DNA from: Aquanectria penicillioides
Taxonomy: Eukaryota; Ascomycota; Sordariomycetes; Hypocreales; Nectriaceae
Assembly: GCA_003415625.1 (NCBI GenBank)
Contig: PYIU01000008.1
Location: 2,852,001-2,916,000 of the forward strand
DNA: 64,000 bases
Direction: 5' to 3'
A program made the translations under genes and the position numbers. The notes under the pieces are model-generated. The model was given only the letters and a program-made list of their open reading frames with translations. It made no database searches and was not told where the DNA came from. Position 1 is the stretch's first letter; every line of letters starts with the position of its first letter. Positions 34,610 through 46,350 of the stretch are shown piece by piece.

Positions 34610-36788
34610 CTATGAAAGCTGAACTGATAACTTATCTGGCTCTTGTCTTGATACTTGCACCTCGGGCTGTCTGTTCCACATCTCCACAATCTGATGCTGT
34701 CCCACCTTGTCGCTCGACACCGCGAATACCGCCGATACGAGAATAATACGGTTCAATTCCGTCTTTCCATCTGCACCGTATTGTCTCGGAGTGAGAGTAA
34801 TACGATGCTTGACCGATGGGATGAACGTTCTTGGAGATATCAAGTTGGTGTTCGGATCCGCCTGAATAAGAAAGCTACTACTATTGACAGTAGATCTAGG
34901 TTTGCCATCAATTTTGAAGGTCGTGAGGGGCTCAAAAGGCGTCAGATTGACAATACCACTCGCACCGCGAGTTGACTTTGCCAGAATGCTGTTGCCATCG
35001 TCCCACCATCCATCCTCGAAATTTTTGGACTCAGATTTCTTCAACTGATGAATGTGATGTCCCGAAGCCGTAAACGCTGGGACTGCGAAGGATGCATCAA
35101 CGAGTTCAATTCTGTCACCGTTTGCTGAGTCTGAGAACGAGCCAAGTCCTTTGACTTCATGCAAACGAACGTGCCAACCAGGAAACTGCTTCATTGCCGC
35201 GATAAGGGTCGTTTCAATTTCGAGTGGGTAGTATTTGAATGGCTTCCAAGAGCTCACAATTGCCGGGATTGTTTCCTGAGCTTGGCCTCTGTCGACAATA
35301 ACTGATTCCATTCGAACGTCAATGGGATTCCACCTAACTTTCCACGTCTCACCATCATCCATACTTATGCTTAGAGTGCTATCGGGTGCCATTTGCTGTA
35401 TTGATGGACCACATGGCACGCTGAACCCAAAGGCTGAAGAGTAGGCAAATTTACCATATTTGGCTTCCCTCGCCTTGAAGTACTTCGTTGTCATTTGGCC
35501 CGAAGAGAGAAGAAAATGGTGCTCCGGTGTGTTGCATAGTATCTGTCGCGGAGGCCAGTTCACCTGAACTAAGCTGAAATCGCTATCGAACCGTTGTTCT
35601 AGAGTGACATCTGCCATCGGATGGGCCATTTCCTCGCAAGTCCAAAATGGATGTGATTCGAGTAACCCAAGAGCCACAAAACTTTTGAGGCACCAGTAAA
35701 CAGACTGAGGTGAGTTGTAGTCTTCGCTGAGATACATGTTAGGGTAAGCAAAGCCAATGTTCAAAGTGCCATCTGAATTGAACATGTTAGGATGCCTGGT
35801 CCACCATCGAAGATGCCTTAACAGCATTCCTTTGACAGCGCCAGGACTATCCATTGGTGCTGCAAGTTTGACATCAGCAAGGGCAGCGGCAGCCCAGAAT
35901 GCGGCAAACGCAAATCTATAGGTCAGACTTCGGCCGTAAGGTATCGCTGCGCCTGTTCCAAGTTAGGCATTTCATTGTTGCATGAGGTATTCATGTGAGT
36001 CATCGTACCATTGACATCAAAGTATCGCCAATATTTTCCGGCAAACTCTTTAGCATGCTGTTTATATATTTCTCCTCTTTCAATGTCCTCTGGTGCAAAA
36101 TGCACATAAAGCATCTGCGCGAATTGTATGGCGAAGCTCCCCGAATAATAATCTGCTTGCTTCCGTTCATCCCCCACAGCCCGTCCGAAGACCAGCCTTC
36201 GCCAAGATAAAAGCTGTCAAGAACGGCAAAGTCGTGGTCAACAGTTTCTTGAAGTTCGGAATGTGGAACTCCAAATACTTTTCTCAATGCTAGATTCACC
36301 AGGATTCGAAACCAACGCCAGTTGTTCCGTGGCATGTCATGGAGGTTGATCTGCTGTAACCATCTTTTCAGCTTTTGGGTTGTGGTATCGGAAAGCATTG
36401 CTAAGATTTCCTTGGGATATGACAGTAGAGCGAATGCCATGGACTCCATTTCTACCATGCGCTGGTTGAATGGCCCAAGGTCGCCCCAATATTCGGGACT
36501 GTCTGGATCGACGCCAGCCTCGAGACCACGCATCCAAAACTTCAAACCCTGGACTTCCGGCTCGCAAGACTTATTCAACAATGCGTGAATGGCCCAGAGC
36601 GGCCGAGAGAATCCTTCAAGCTGAGCAGCTACATCATCAAAGGCAGCAACAGTGGCAGGCCGTAATTTGACCAGAGCACCCTTTCGGGACTTGTGGGGAA
36701 GAAGGGGAACCAACAAAGCCGTAGCAGCGCGTAAAAAATCATCTCGAGTCTGGAATGGGTTATCAGTGAACCCTTCCAGTCCATTCAT
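34610..36788 (-). CDS. DUF2264-family protein, possible GH154-type glycoside hydrolase (one-base frameshift)
   Basis: Exons 36788-36009 and 35952-34610 with a 56-nt GT-AG intron; one extra base makes the joined frame divisible by three, giving about 707 residues. Motifs fit DUF2264: [70 protein letters not shown] and [25 protein letters not shown]. The frame breaks at 36171-36175, where a run of five C (G on the coding strand) stands where W-G-D requires six. DUF2264 proteins have, to my recollection, been linked to the beta-glucuronidase family GH154; that should be checked. The divergent GH88 gene supports a role in uronic-acid-containing glycans. There is no signal peptide, so it should act inside the cell. 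Confidence 0.82.
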
Positions 36789-37385
36789 GGTGGAGATAAT
36801 TGAAATCGCAAGTGATCCTGGTGATGACACAGTCTTCAGAGTTCACAGAGCCAAAAGAAAAAAAGAAAAAAAAAAAAGCCAAACGATTAGCCAGATGACG
36901 ATGAGATAAATGAAATAAGATTCTAATAGTTGGTCTGTCCTGGTAAGTTCAGCTGTCAGGAAAGCTTCATTTAATTTAATTCGTCTTTCCTGTCACTTTC
37001 CACGATTCCCCCGCATTTCAAGCCAGTGGTGCCAGTGTGGGGGGCTTCTCCTGTTTTTGCTCAGTGGTCCTCGGACATCGGCTGAATGGGCTCGGCACCG
37101 GGTCCTCTCAGCCCCGAACCAGGACCCACGTATCAATCATAGTATAGTAATCACGTTTCGGATCAATGTCTACGGTCTACGGCTGTATTCAGTCCGAATC
37201 AATGCCGCTGCTCTTCCTATACTAGACAAAGAGGAGGACTACTGACCACCTAAGCCTGTGATCTCTCAGGTATGAGACGTATATGAGCCGCATCTCTACG
37301 TTGACCAAGCTTCTTGAAAGCACCAATACTTTCCCTTGCCTCCAGTTCACTTTTCAAGTTGACTTTCTCCAACGTAAAATTCGGC
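36789..37385. promoter_or_regulatory. Divergent promoter of the DUF2264 and GH88 genes
   Basis: About 600 bases between head-to-head starts. On the left is an A-rich tract at about 36850-36876, a pyrimidine tract for the minus-strand gene. At 37028-37130 lie GTGGGGGG and CAGCCCCG, which fit CreA-type sites, and a cluster of CGG triplets (CTCGGACATCGG, CTCGGCACCGGG) that could bind Zn2Cys6 regulators. Confidence 0.45.
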
Positions 37386-38993
37386 ATGGAAATGATCAAA
37401 ATGGCGCCAACACCTTCATCTAATTCAACCAAGGTATCTGATATTTCCGACCAGAGCCCAGACTCAAACCGGAGCCGTACCGATGGCGATACCTCCTGGT
37501 CAGAAGCTTACAGACAATTTGATCAACATTCAGATAGTCCAAAGAATGACGCTGGAAGAATATTACCCGAAATCTTTGAAGAAAACGTGGTCGCCAAGGT
37601 GTTTCGGACCGCTACAGAATACTTGAACAAGGCACGCGACTCTAATCAACTAGATGTCCCCCAGCGCTTCCCAGAAATAGTGCCACAAACAGGGGCCTCG
37701 GCCGGGCAGTGGAAATTACGGGAGGCGGACTTTTGGACTTGCGGCTTCTTCCCGGGAACTTTGTATGCACTGCTTGAGCGAAGCATGAAATATCCACACA
37801 TGATGACCGTGGGTTTGTTGCAGCCCAGTCATCAACGGCGTCAACTTCGAGAACGACTCACAAGCCTTAGCAAGACGTGGTCTAGACCTCTCCATGGTAT
37901 GACCGATCGAACTGATACACATGACCTAGGCTTCATCGTGATGCCAGCATTGAGAAGAGAGTGGGAATCAACAGGCGACGAGCAAGCACTAAGTTCTTTG
38001 ATTCAAGCTGCCAGGAGCTTGGCCACGAGATATGTCCCTTCAGCGGGGTTTATAAGGAGTTGGGATTGCCTCTTGAAGAAAGACTTGACTATAACCAGCA
38101 TAGATGAGAACTTGCTCGTCATAATCGACAGTCTTTGCAATCTAGATCTCTTGTTTTATGCTTCGGCACATAGTGGGGACGAAAAATTGGCGGCCATCGC
38201 AACTAACCATGCTCGAGGAATGTTAGAGTCGCATCTACGCCCAGAAACTGTCTCGACTTCGCACCAAGACGGATACCGGGGTCGGCTTTTTTCAACCTGC
38301 CATGTCGCAAATCTCGATCCAGCGACTGGTAAGTTGAAACTCCGTTACACTGCCCAGGGCTATTCTCATGATTCAACTTGGGCCCGCGGCCAGGCCTGGG
38401 CCATCCTCGGGTATGCTCAGACGTATCTATGGACCAAAGAGAAAGTATTCTTGGATGCCTCTTGTGGCGCAGCTGAATATTTTATCCACCGACTGCTCAC
38501 TGCGCCCGGATGTGTTGAGGTCTCTCCACAAGTCCTGAGGCCCGACATACATGAAAACCTACCCAAGGATGCTGCAACTGGCCGGTTGACTCCTCTATGG
38601 GATTTTGATGCCCCAGTCGACTCTGGAAATCCCATCCGTGACTCCTCCGCTGGGTTGATTGCAGCAAATGGCATGCTAGTCCTCTCTCAAGCTTTGAATG
38701 GGCTGTTTGAATCGAAATTAGCCAACCGTTTCCGGGAAGCTGCCATAGAAATTGTGCGCGACGTTCTGGATGTAAGCCTATCTCGAGAGGCAGCTCAATT
38801 TTTCCAAGACGAGAATGGAGTTATGAAGGTCAAAGATGTGATACCCGCACAGCGATTTGATGCCCTATTAAAGAATGGTACTGCGAACAATAACGAAAAT
38901 GCACGAAGAAGATATGCAGATCATGGGTTGGTGTATGGGGATTACTATCTGGTAGAATTTGGAAATCGCTTATTGAATCTTGGTATACTATAG
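37386..38993 (+). CDS. GH88 unsaturated uronyl hydrolase
   Basis: Single exon of 535 residues; the first ATG at 37386 was used (the frame is open upstream only from a TTG). Family marks: EADFWTCGFFPGTLYALLER, DRTDTHDLGFIVMPALRREW with the catalytic-type Asp, YSHDSTWARGQAWAILGYAQTYLWT, DSSAGLIAANGMLVLSQAL and YADHGLVYGDYYLVEFGNRLL at the end. GH88 enzymes remove 4,5-unsaturated glucuronyl or galacturonyl residues from the non-reducing end of oligosaccharides made by polysaccharide lyases. The N-terminal 45 residues are Ser/Asp-rich with no signal peptide, so action is likely inside the cell. No lyase gene is present in the window. Confidence 0.93.
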   Translation: MEMIKMAPTPSSNSTKVSDISDQSPDSNRSRTDGDTSWSEAYRQFDQHSDSPKNDAGRILPEIFEENVVAKVFRTATEYLNKARDSNQLDVPQRFPEIVPQTGASAGQWKLREADFWTCGFFPGTLYALLERSMKYPHMMTVGLLQPSHQRRQLRERLTSLSKTWSRPLHGMTDRTDTHDLGFIVMPALRREWESTGDEQALSSLIQAARSLATRYVPSAGFIRSWDCLLKKDLTITSIDENLLVIIDSLCNLDLLFYASAHSGDEKLAAIATNHARGMLESHLRPETVSTSHQDGYRGRLFSTCHVANLDPATGKLKLRYTAQGYSHDSTWARGQAWAILGYAQTYLWTKEKVFLDASCGAAEYFIHRLLTAPGCVEVSPQVLRPDIHENLPKDAATGRLTPLWDFDAPVDSGNPIRDSSAGLIAANGMLVLSQALNGLFESKLANRFREAAIEIVRDVLDVSLSREAAQFFQDENGVMKVKDVIPAQRFDALLKNGTANNNENARRRYADHGLVYGDYYLVEFGNRLLNLGIL

Positions 38994-40039
38994 ACAAATT
39001 CCTTGAGGTTAAATACATGTGTCTCTGCTAAAACACAATACCTTCGCCAGCCCTAGGCTTATCCGGTCTTTGCAAAGAAAGACCACTTAGAATAGCATTA
39101 GTTTGAGGCATTGTAAACCAATAGGAACACCATAATTGTTTTGCATGGCTCTCGCTCAATTCCGCACCTATTCTGGCTTTATTCAGCATGACCCGGAATA
39201 GTCGCGTCGGCACTTGCGCTGCCTGTCATTCTGGTGGGTACGAGGCAATTATTAATACCTAGTACCCTTCGTTTCTAACTATAGATTGTCCCTGACCAAC
39301 TGAAAACCAAAATTTTGTTTTAAGAAGGGAATAGGAGGCGTCTTGTTGTCACTATATAGCCTTAACAATGAGTGGTTCTCTCAGGTATGGTACTACAATG
39401 TGTAGTTAGAAGTCAAGTCTGACATGAAATCGAGGTAGACGATGTCAAACTCCACTCCGGGCAGACAAACTCGAACAGTCGCGATTAATTACGTCCGTAA
39501 ATTCGGTGGAAATTCATCTCAGGATTGGGTGACTAACTACAGTCTATGTGATAGATGTCAAGATTGTCAAAATGATATGCATATTGATAAGACGCTTGTC
39601 TACACCATTGAGTAGAACGAACATGAAGGATCTAACTGCGAATTGCGTGATATCATTCAACATGCTATTTTAAAGTGTGGACTTGAAGCTATCGAGTCGC
39701 TTCGGTGTTTATCACCCTCGCCAAGTTAGGGCTTTCAATCAACAGCATAGATTATGGACCCCAGAGTCTGAAGGTTGACTGCCAGTCTGGTGGGGTAATT
39801 ACCATTTAATGCAGAGATTTCGTCGCAAATATGCGAATTCCAGGATTTTACGCCAGATATCCCCTGCCCTTGGGAGATGGTGGAAGAGTATACTTCAACG
39901 TTGCTGATATTAGGAGGTCCAGAGTTAGTGATGCAGATCTCAAGATGGATTTTGCCTTGTAAAACAACACAAAAACTACGTGTTAATTAAAACCTAGAAT
40001 TTGTTCCTACTAAGTTGGTGGAAATTGGATATTCAAAAG
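38994..40039. other. Gene-poor region, possible upstream HET remains
   Basis: About 1 kb. At about 39540-39720 one frame reads SLCDRCQDCQND and, after a stop, EHEGSNCELRDIIQHA, which weakly resembles the N-terminus of HET-domain proteins; it may be the decayed 5' end of the pseudogene that follows. Otherwise nothing is seen. Confidence 0.35.
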
Positions 40040-41446
40040 ATTCAATTCGCCTCATGGAGACAGACCCCAGCGTCCGGCACTCCAATTTGTGTCTGAACCA
40101 CTGCCGGGTGATAAACAACTCCTTGCCACCACAAATGGAGGTCTAGGACCTCACTTGAAGTCTCTGCCCTGTGGGCAAACCCCGCCAACATTTCAAGATG
40201 CCATCACCTTAGCCCGACTCCTAAGATTCCGCTATATTTGGATGGATTCTCTATGCACCATTCAGGATGATGTCAAGGGTTGGGAAAGGGAATCGACAAC
40301 AATGCAGAAGATATACAGGAATGCCCATCTGAAGACTGGAGCAGCGGGAACCTCTGATTCATCCAAAGGAATCTTTGATTCGTCAGAACTTGAACCTCGC
40401 ACACAGTTCACGGGGATAACCTTGTCTGGTGCAGTATGCGCCTTTCATGTATTTAGGTCAGAATATGACAATAAAAACTATCAACCACACTCTGGGGATT
40501 AGAAACCCTATTCAGATGGCAAAATCTGGCCGCTTCTTGGGCGTGCTTGGGTGTTTCAGGAATGCATCATGTCACCTCGCTTTCTTCACATCGGATATCC
40601 AGAATGAGATGAGAGCGCAAAGAAGCTAACCATTGCCACCGTGAAAACATACCAAAGCATAAAGAAAAAGCTAGATGCGACGGTTTTGAGTTCAGGGTCA
40701 TCCTTTGACCTTGAACAACAACGCCGAGAACTCATTGAAGCTTACTCTAGCCTCAATCTCTCTCATCATAGCGACAAACTACCTGCATTTTCTGGTCTCA
40801 CCACGGAGGTTTATGGAACACCAACATTTTGTGACTACATAGCTGGACTCTTTCACGACAGTTTGTTGGTTGATATGTTCCGGTCAGTTGCAGGTCATGA
40901 AGAGCTCCGACCTGGTCTTGGGCTTCTTTGAATGAACATCTGATTTTCCCGTTGAGCATCTTTCACGAGTCAGACTTGGATTAGCCCAATAAAGAAAAAA
41001 AGCTCAAATCCTATATGGAAATCGTCGATGTAAACTGCACCACATTGACTTCTGATCCCACATGGTAAGTGGCGGGTGGTTTTATCACGATACGTGCACC
41101 GAAATTTGTCACCATTATCGAGGATGATGAGATGTTCCTCTCACCTAGCGGGAAAGAATTGAAGGAACGGTACAGTTGGACCATCCTCTGGACGAAGAGG
41201 ACGATGACATGTTCCAGGCATGTCTTGTGCGACCGGCCCAATTCAGTCAGATTAGGACAGATGATCCAAGCACTCATGACATTGAATGTTCCTTACTATT
41301 GGGATGCGTGGATGAGCCGAGTAATAAGGACATGCGAGTCGGCCTCTTTACTCACAGTCGAGGGATACAACTCAAAAGAAGAACCATGGAAGCATTATGC
41401 TAGTCCATTCGAGCCCGGTGGGGAAGTAGCGGAAACTACCATTATG
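40040..41446 (+). pseudogene. Decayed HET-domain (heterokaryon incompatibility) protein
   Basis: The HET domain can be read in pieces: RLMETDPSVR, a damaged YCWGGD region near 40090, GDKQLLATT, then LPCGQTPPTFQDAITLARLLRFRYIWMDSLCTIQDD, WERESTTMQKIYRNAHLKTGA. After a frame change come KIWPLLGRAWVFQECIMSPRFLHIG and a stop, DLEQQRRELIEAYSSLNL and LPAFSGLT, and, in yet another frame near 40905-40935, RAPTWSWAS, a hallmark of the segment after the HET domain. HET proteins trigger cell death after fusion of unlike hyphae. Several frame changes and stops show that this copy is dead. Confidence 0.8.
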
Positions 41447-41856
41447 TAGTTTGAATTGGTGTTGAAACAGCGAGCCCCGCAAACTCCCTAGCAGTCTTTG
41501 ATATCGCACTGCTGTACGAGATTTACTAAATTCTGCTACTGCCGGTTGTGAAGTATCTCAGATCATTAAAATTAAAATTAAATTAGATCAGAGCTCAATA
41601 GTTCAACTAGTTCGTGGACTCTCTATTGATAAGTTCAATCAATCCTCCAGGATCAGCGGAGCGGAGATAGATTAAACCGGAGGAGATCATTCATAAACAG
41701 GCCCACCAGTTATGTATGTATGCATATATTTGCCAAGCCAGCATTATTAGGCTGAAGCAATGACCTCGAGCACAGCCACGACTAAACGCTCCCGTGGTGC
41801 GTTTGAATACGCAATCACTCCTTCGTCACAGCATTTGGAAATTCCCGTGTCAGACA
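41447..41856. other. Intergenic region upstream of a Zn2Cys6 regulator
   Basis: About 400 AT-rich bases. The frame starting at 41760 is not the coding frame of the regulator, whose ATG lies at 41857. Confidence 0.4.
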
Positions 41857-43903
41857 ATGCAATCGAACAGTGCCTTAGGCTCACGGCCGGTCAAAACTTG
41901 CACAGAATGCAAACAGGCCAAGGTAAGCGTCATACACGGCTAGGTCAATGGGTTGAGAAGCTTCCGAGAGCTAATGCCGATCCGCCAAGCTACGATGCGA
42001 CTCCAAGGACAAATTTCCCAATCCGTGTTCGCGGTGTGAAGGGAGGCAGCTGTTCTGTACGGTAGACGCGACTTTCAAGCGAACGCCGGCGAGAAAGTAG
42101 GCGACAACAATGTCCTGGCTTTGTCTGTTTGCACTAACACGAAATCAATTGCCAAGGCGTCTTGAGGCTTTGAGTCGAGAGCTGCAAGAGCTCCGCAACC
42201 AACGAGAAGGCGACAATCCTTCGTCAAGAACAGAAACACCAGCCGAATCCACTCCTTCGGCTGTAGAAGAGGAACGGCAGGATGATTTCAATCTCAGCTC
42301 TCCCACTGTTATCTTGGATGGTATCATCATTGACTCAGCCACAGCCATAGAGGCTTTCAAACTGTGCGGTCTCGCATCGTCGTTGTGTCTTACTTAGCTA
42401 ACCATACGACAGATTTGCCGATGTGTTCCGCCCCCAGCTTCCAGTTGTTGGGACTTTGTCGATTGACGAGACTTACCAATCGCATCCGTTCTTGTTCTGG
42501 ACCATCATCATAATTGTCGCCTCCCACATACCGGACCATCCTTACGTCCAATTGTGGAAACAACTGGAAGCGCCGTACAACAGAATGCTAAGAGAACAGG
42601 CTCTCACTGCACCACTGCCACTGCACAAGATCCAAGCATTGGTCTTGGTATCACACTGGCCTCTACCATGCGAAACGCAGACGCGCGATCCGAGTTGGCT
42701 TTACTGCGGGGTCGCAATTCAAGCTGCGCGCTTCATGAGCCTCGACCGCCAGCAAACCGTCCCGTCACTGCGAAGCCTTGGTGTTCCTTCTGGGAGCATT
42801 CAACCTAGAATCAGCACTTGGCTGGGTTGCTTCTATGTCTCCACCTCGTATGTCTATATCGGTTACTAGTGTGCCACGGCGAAAGTTCCCTCGTTAACAT
42901 GTCCAGTCTGAGCCTACATCTTGGCCTTCCTCCCCCAATTGACTCTGACCTGGACATTGCCAGTATCCATGCCTTCCTGAAGAGAAACACTGTATCGCCG
43001 GTGTTTAGCCTCCAAGTGCGAGTTCAATTAGTCGTCGCAAAGTTTACGTCGCTCCTCAACCATGATATTGGCGACACGGCCAGCGCTTCCTTTATCCGGC
43101 TGGTTGATTCAGAGCTGGATGCGCTGAAAGACGATCTATCACTCGACGATGAAGAAAAAAAGTTGATTGAATCGAGCATCCTCGACGCCAGGATGCATCT
43201 CCATGCCCTACTCATCACTAAGATGTCAAACCACTCATCCTCTCGCCAAATGATGATACGAACAGCGTTTGACGTCGCTCTTCGCATCATTCACATTTCA
43301 ACCTTATCTTTGCGCAATAGCCCCAAAGGCCGACATGATTATCCTTTGATACGTATGCAGCGGTGTTTGCCGAAGAACTATTACAAAGGTCTCGTTTTTG
43401 CGACAATCTTTCTTCTCAAGTTCTTTTATCACAGAGAAACAGTGTACCCAGATGAAAAGCAATCAGCTGGAAATCACATCGCAATGGCTCAAGATCTGTT
43501 CAAAGCTTGTGGCTTCGAACCTCTGGATGAGTATAATAGGACAGCCAGACTCATCGAGGTTCTGGGAAGGCAGAGCCCTGATCAAAACGAGCCTTCTCAG
43601 CTGCGTCTCACACATCGAATGGGTGTTTCAATTGTTTTGGATGCGGTTACCAACGCTTCTGAAGTCCGTGGCGAGCCTGTCGCTCTACGCGAAGATGGGT
43701 CCCTGGCAGAACCTCAAAATGGACGGGGAGAACAGGACACGAGACAAGTCGAGATGCTCTTGAATGAGCCTCTTACAATGGACCAGATTAACGCAAATAC
43801 TGAGTTCTTGAAGAGCTTCTGGAGCGATCCATTCATGAGTATGCTCTACCTAGAGCCCTCATCGCTTGATGCAGAGCTCCAGGATCCTTGGCAGCAGATG
43901 TGA
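41857..43903 (+). CDS. Zn2Cys6 fungal transcription factor (PrtT/WAR1-like type)
   Basis: Five exons: 41857-41922, 41990-42096, 42157-42363, 42413-42847 and 42907-43903, joined in frame to 603 residues. The zinc cluster is split by the first intron: CTECKQAK then LRCDSKDKFPNPCSRCEGRQLFC; the long spacer between the second and third pair (DSKDKFPNP) is typical of the WAR1/PrtT-like group. A coiled-coil RLEALSRELQELRNQ follows. The middle region reads FADVFRPQLPVVGTL, SHPFLFWTIIIIVASHI and CFYVSTSLSLHLGLPPPIDS. The C-terminal activation-type part is acidic and Gln-rich. It is a nuclear regulator of unknown targets; the neighbours are a dead HET gene and the AtuA-like gene, with which it is convergent. 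Confidence 0.87.
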
Positions 43904-44092
43904 CCAGGATCAATCGATCAAGTTACCTAATTGACTCATCTTTTCAATCAGGAGAAGGACAGATATAATGGTTTCGAAAGAGGAACAAGATAAATAAAAT
44001 GAAAAAGAAACAAACTAAAATGGAATCACAATCTCTACTATACAAGTGGATATTGGCTATGAAAAGCCGATCCACGGAGCCCATGTCTCTTT

Positions 44093-46350
44093 CTAATTCC
44101 CCAACAATCGCTTAGCCAAAGGGAACATTCCGATACCTCCTATAACGGCAGAAATTGCCATAAATGGCGACCAATCGTGACAACCTGACGATTTCAACGG
44201 CAAAGATACGCCATTTTCAAGGAGTTTCATACTAGCAAGACCGACGTGCTCTTGCGATCCGTGGATATCATTCTCCATGAACCCTCCTGCAGACTTCTTC
44301 TTTCCTGACCGGACACGAGGAATGGTAACCTTGAAGGCTAGCGCAGGCTCGAAAAAGCCCATCCAGATGATATCTGCCTCTGGAATTCCCAACGCCTTTG
44401 CCACGTTCTGAGGCGTGAGGAGATTTGACTCCTTGATTGCGTTGAAGATGGCCTCGGAGTAGAAAATGGCGTCGAGGGTTATTTCGAATGGGCCGGCGTT
44501 CTTGGATCTTACGATGCGGCAAAGATCTGAGAGTGTCTTTGGGTCTGCAGGCGGTTCTTGGTTAATCGGGACCTTGGGCAAGTACTTGGCAGATTTCGGG
44601 AGTGGCTTGGGAAGTTTGGACTGGAGGAGCTTGATGCTGGATCGGAAGCTGTCATTCGGAGGTGTCGGTACGCCTTTGCCAATGATGGAAAGGCTTCCTC
44701 GCAGGAGTTGCCGGGTGCTTGTAGACGATGAACCCGTTTTCCCATCCAAGACAAGGCGCTCCTCGCCCGGCTCAAGGTCCATGAGATGATACAGCGAGAA
44801 TTCGGCACATGGACCCATCTCCAACTCCAACAGACCTCCTATTCCGAACCCAAAATTTCCGGCTGTTGCTTTTTGACCTGCATACGGTCCATGCTGGCAC
44901 CAATTAGTGCGTAGAATCATAGATTTTAAAATCGGATGACTTACAATCATACCAACTCTCGCCTTCGATGCAATGCTCGTGGCTAGCTCTTGCGTTAACG
45001 CAACGGCTTCGCCGACAACGAAGATCTCCCCAGGTCCTGCGGCGGTTTGCTGGCCCTTTCCATATAAATGAAAATCTAGGGCCCAATTGCTCGTTATATC
45101 AGCATGTTGCTCTTCAACATATGTTCTCACGCGTGAAAGCAACTCATCAATCTCAGCTATTAGAATATCTATTACACGTTAGTTGACTATTTGATCATTC
45201 GGATATAAGAGGTTTCCTTACGATCTCTAATGCCGCCCATAAACATGGAACGATAGCCAACAATTTGTGCAGCCTCGAGTTTCAACTGATATGGCGTTCC
45301 TTCTGCCTTTGATGAACGATGCTTACTACCACTCACTCTTACACTCTTTCCGTCAGGAAGGGACTCGTACGTAGTATCCTTCAGGTCAAAGCCGCCGCCA
45401 GGCCCACGCAGGAAATCAGGTCTTGTGTTTTCGTACAAGGTGTGCGCGGCGACTGATGCAGGCGTGCACCTCGATTCCGGAGCGGTCGCCCTCACGTCAA
45501 ACAAACCGCCTGCGTAGACGGTTGCCACGGCGCCATGTGATTTGGGAACAGAGCACTGTCCTCCACACTCCATAATTTTGCCCATATGCAAGAAGCCGCC
45601 GAGGCGTGCCTCCGTCTCTTCGGGTGTAGTATTCGGGAATTGCCGCTTCAGCTGGAACATGGCGAAGGCCACATAGGGCGACGGATCGTAGGCCCTGCCG
45701 CCAATGATAACGTTGAAGTCTGGGTGCGCCTCCATGGCATCGATAAATGGCTCGGGGCCCATTTGTGCAACAATTCGAGTGGATGCTTCGACATTCGTCT
45801 TCGTCGCGGGGGGGACACACGGGCCGCAGCCATTTAGGCGGCCCTTGACGAGGCGCTGGAGAATCGTTGTCTTATCAATGCCGGAGAAGATTGAGAGGGT
45901 CTTGAAGAAATATTCCCTGGGAAAACAATGTTAGTTCATATGGGCTAAGTGTTGTTTTTAAGGTCAAGTAGCGTACTCGTTCCCCTCCCGCGCTGCAATC
46001 TCGTCCATTATCTGGCCCATCAGCTTGACATGTTCATCCGCGCCATCACCCCCCGCTGAGGTGAAGATAAGCGGGACGCGAAACGTATGAACGAGGCGGA
46101 GCAACTTTGTCAAGTCGTTTTCATAGGCCAAACGGGGACACGACATGGACCCAAGAGCAAGTTTCTGTGGCCCGCTGTCGGTTGAACCGGAGTCTAGAAT
46201 GATGGCTGTTGGTACCCCTGTCGGTACGAGATGGGCCAGCTCGTAATTCATCAGAGCCTCATCAAAGCCGTAGCCCAGCATGCCCACTGGCGTAATGATC
46301 TGGCAGATCGGCTGCAAAGCCATGTTTTCGAGAACACTCGGGCTGCTCAT
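44093..46350 (-). CDS. AtuA (DUF1446) + DUF4387 fusion protein
   Basis: Four exons: 46350-45977, 45916-45222, 45168-44945 and 44893-44093, joined in frame to 697 residues. The AtuA-like N-terminal part carries GMLGYGFDEAL, PTAIILDSGSTDSGPQKLALG, VPLIFTSAGGDGAD, VIIGGRAYDPSPYVAFAM and GKIMECGGQCSVPKSHG; a ferredoxin-fold-like part follows, then at about residue 575 LSDLCRIVRSKNAGPFEITLDAIF, the DUF4387 signature. In bacteria AtuA is needed for use of acyclic terpenes such as citronellol and DUF4387 is encoded by a separate neighbouring gene. Here both are in one polypeptide, ending in a hydrophobic FMAISAVIGGIGMFPLAKRLL segment. Enzyme activity is not known. Confidence 0.85.

Noticed and set aside
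35937..36009. Second frameshift in the DUF2264 gene after YFDVNG
   Set aside because: A normal 56-nt GT-AG intron (35953-36008) joins DVNG to AAIPYGRSL in frame.
41760..42065. 101-codon open frame at the start of the Zn2Cys6 gene
   Set aside because: It is out of frame with the CTECKQAK cluster; the ATG at 41857 starts the right frame.
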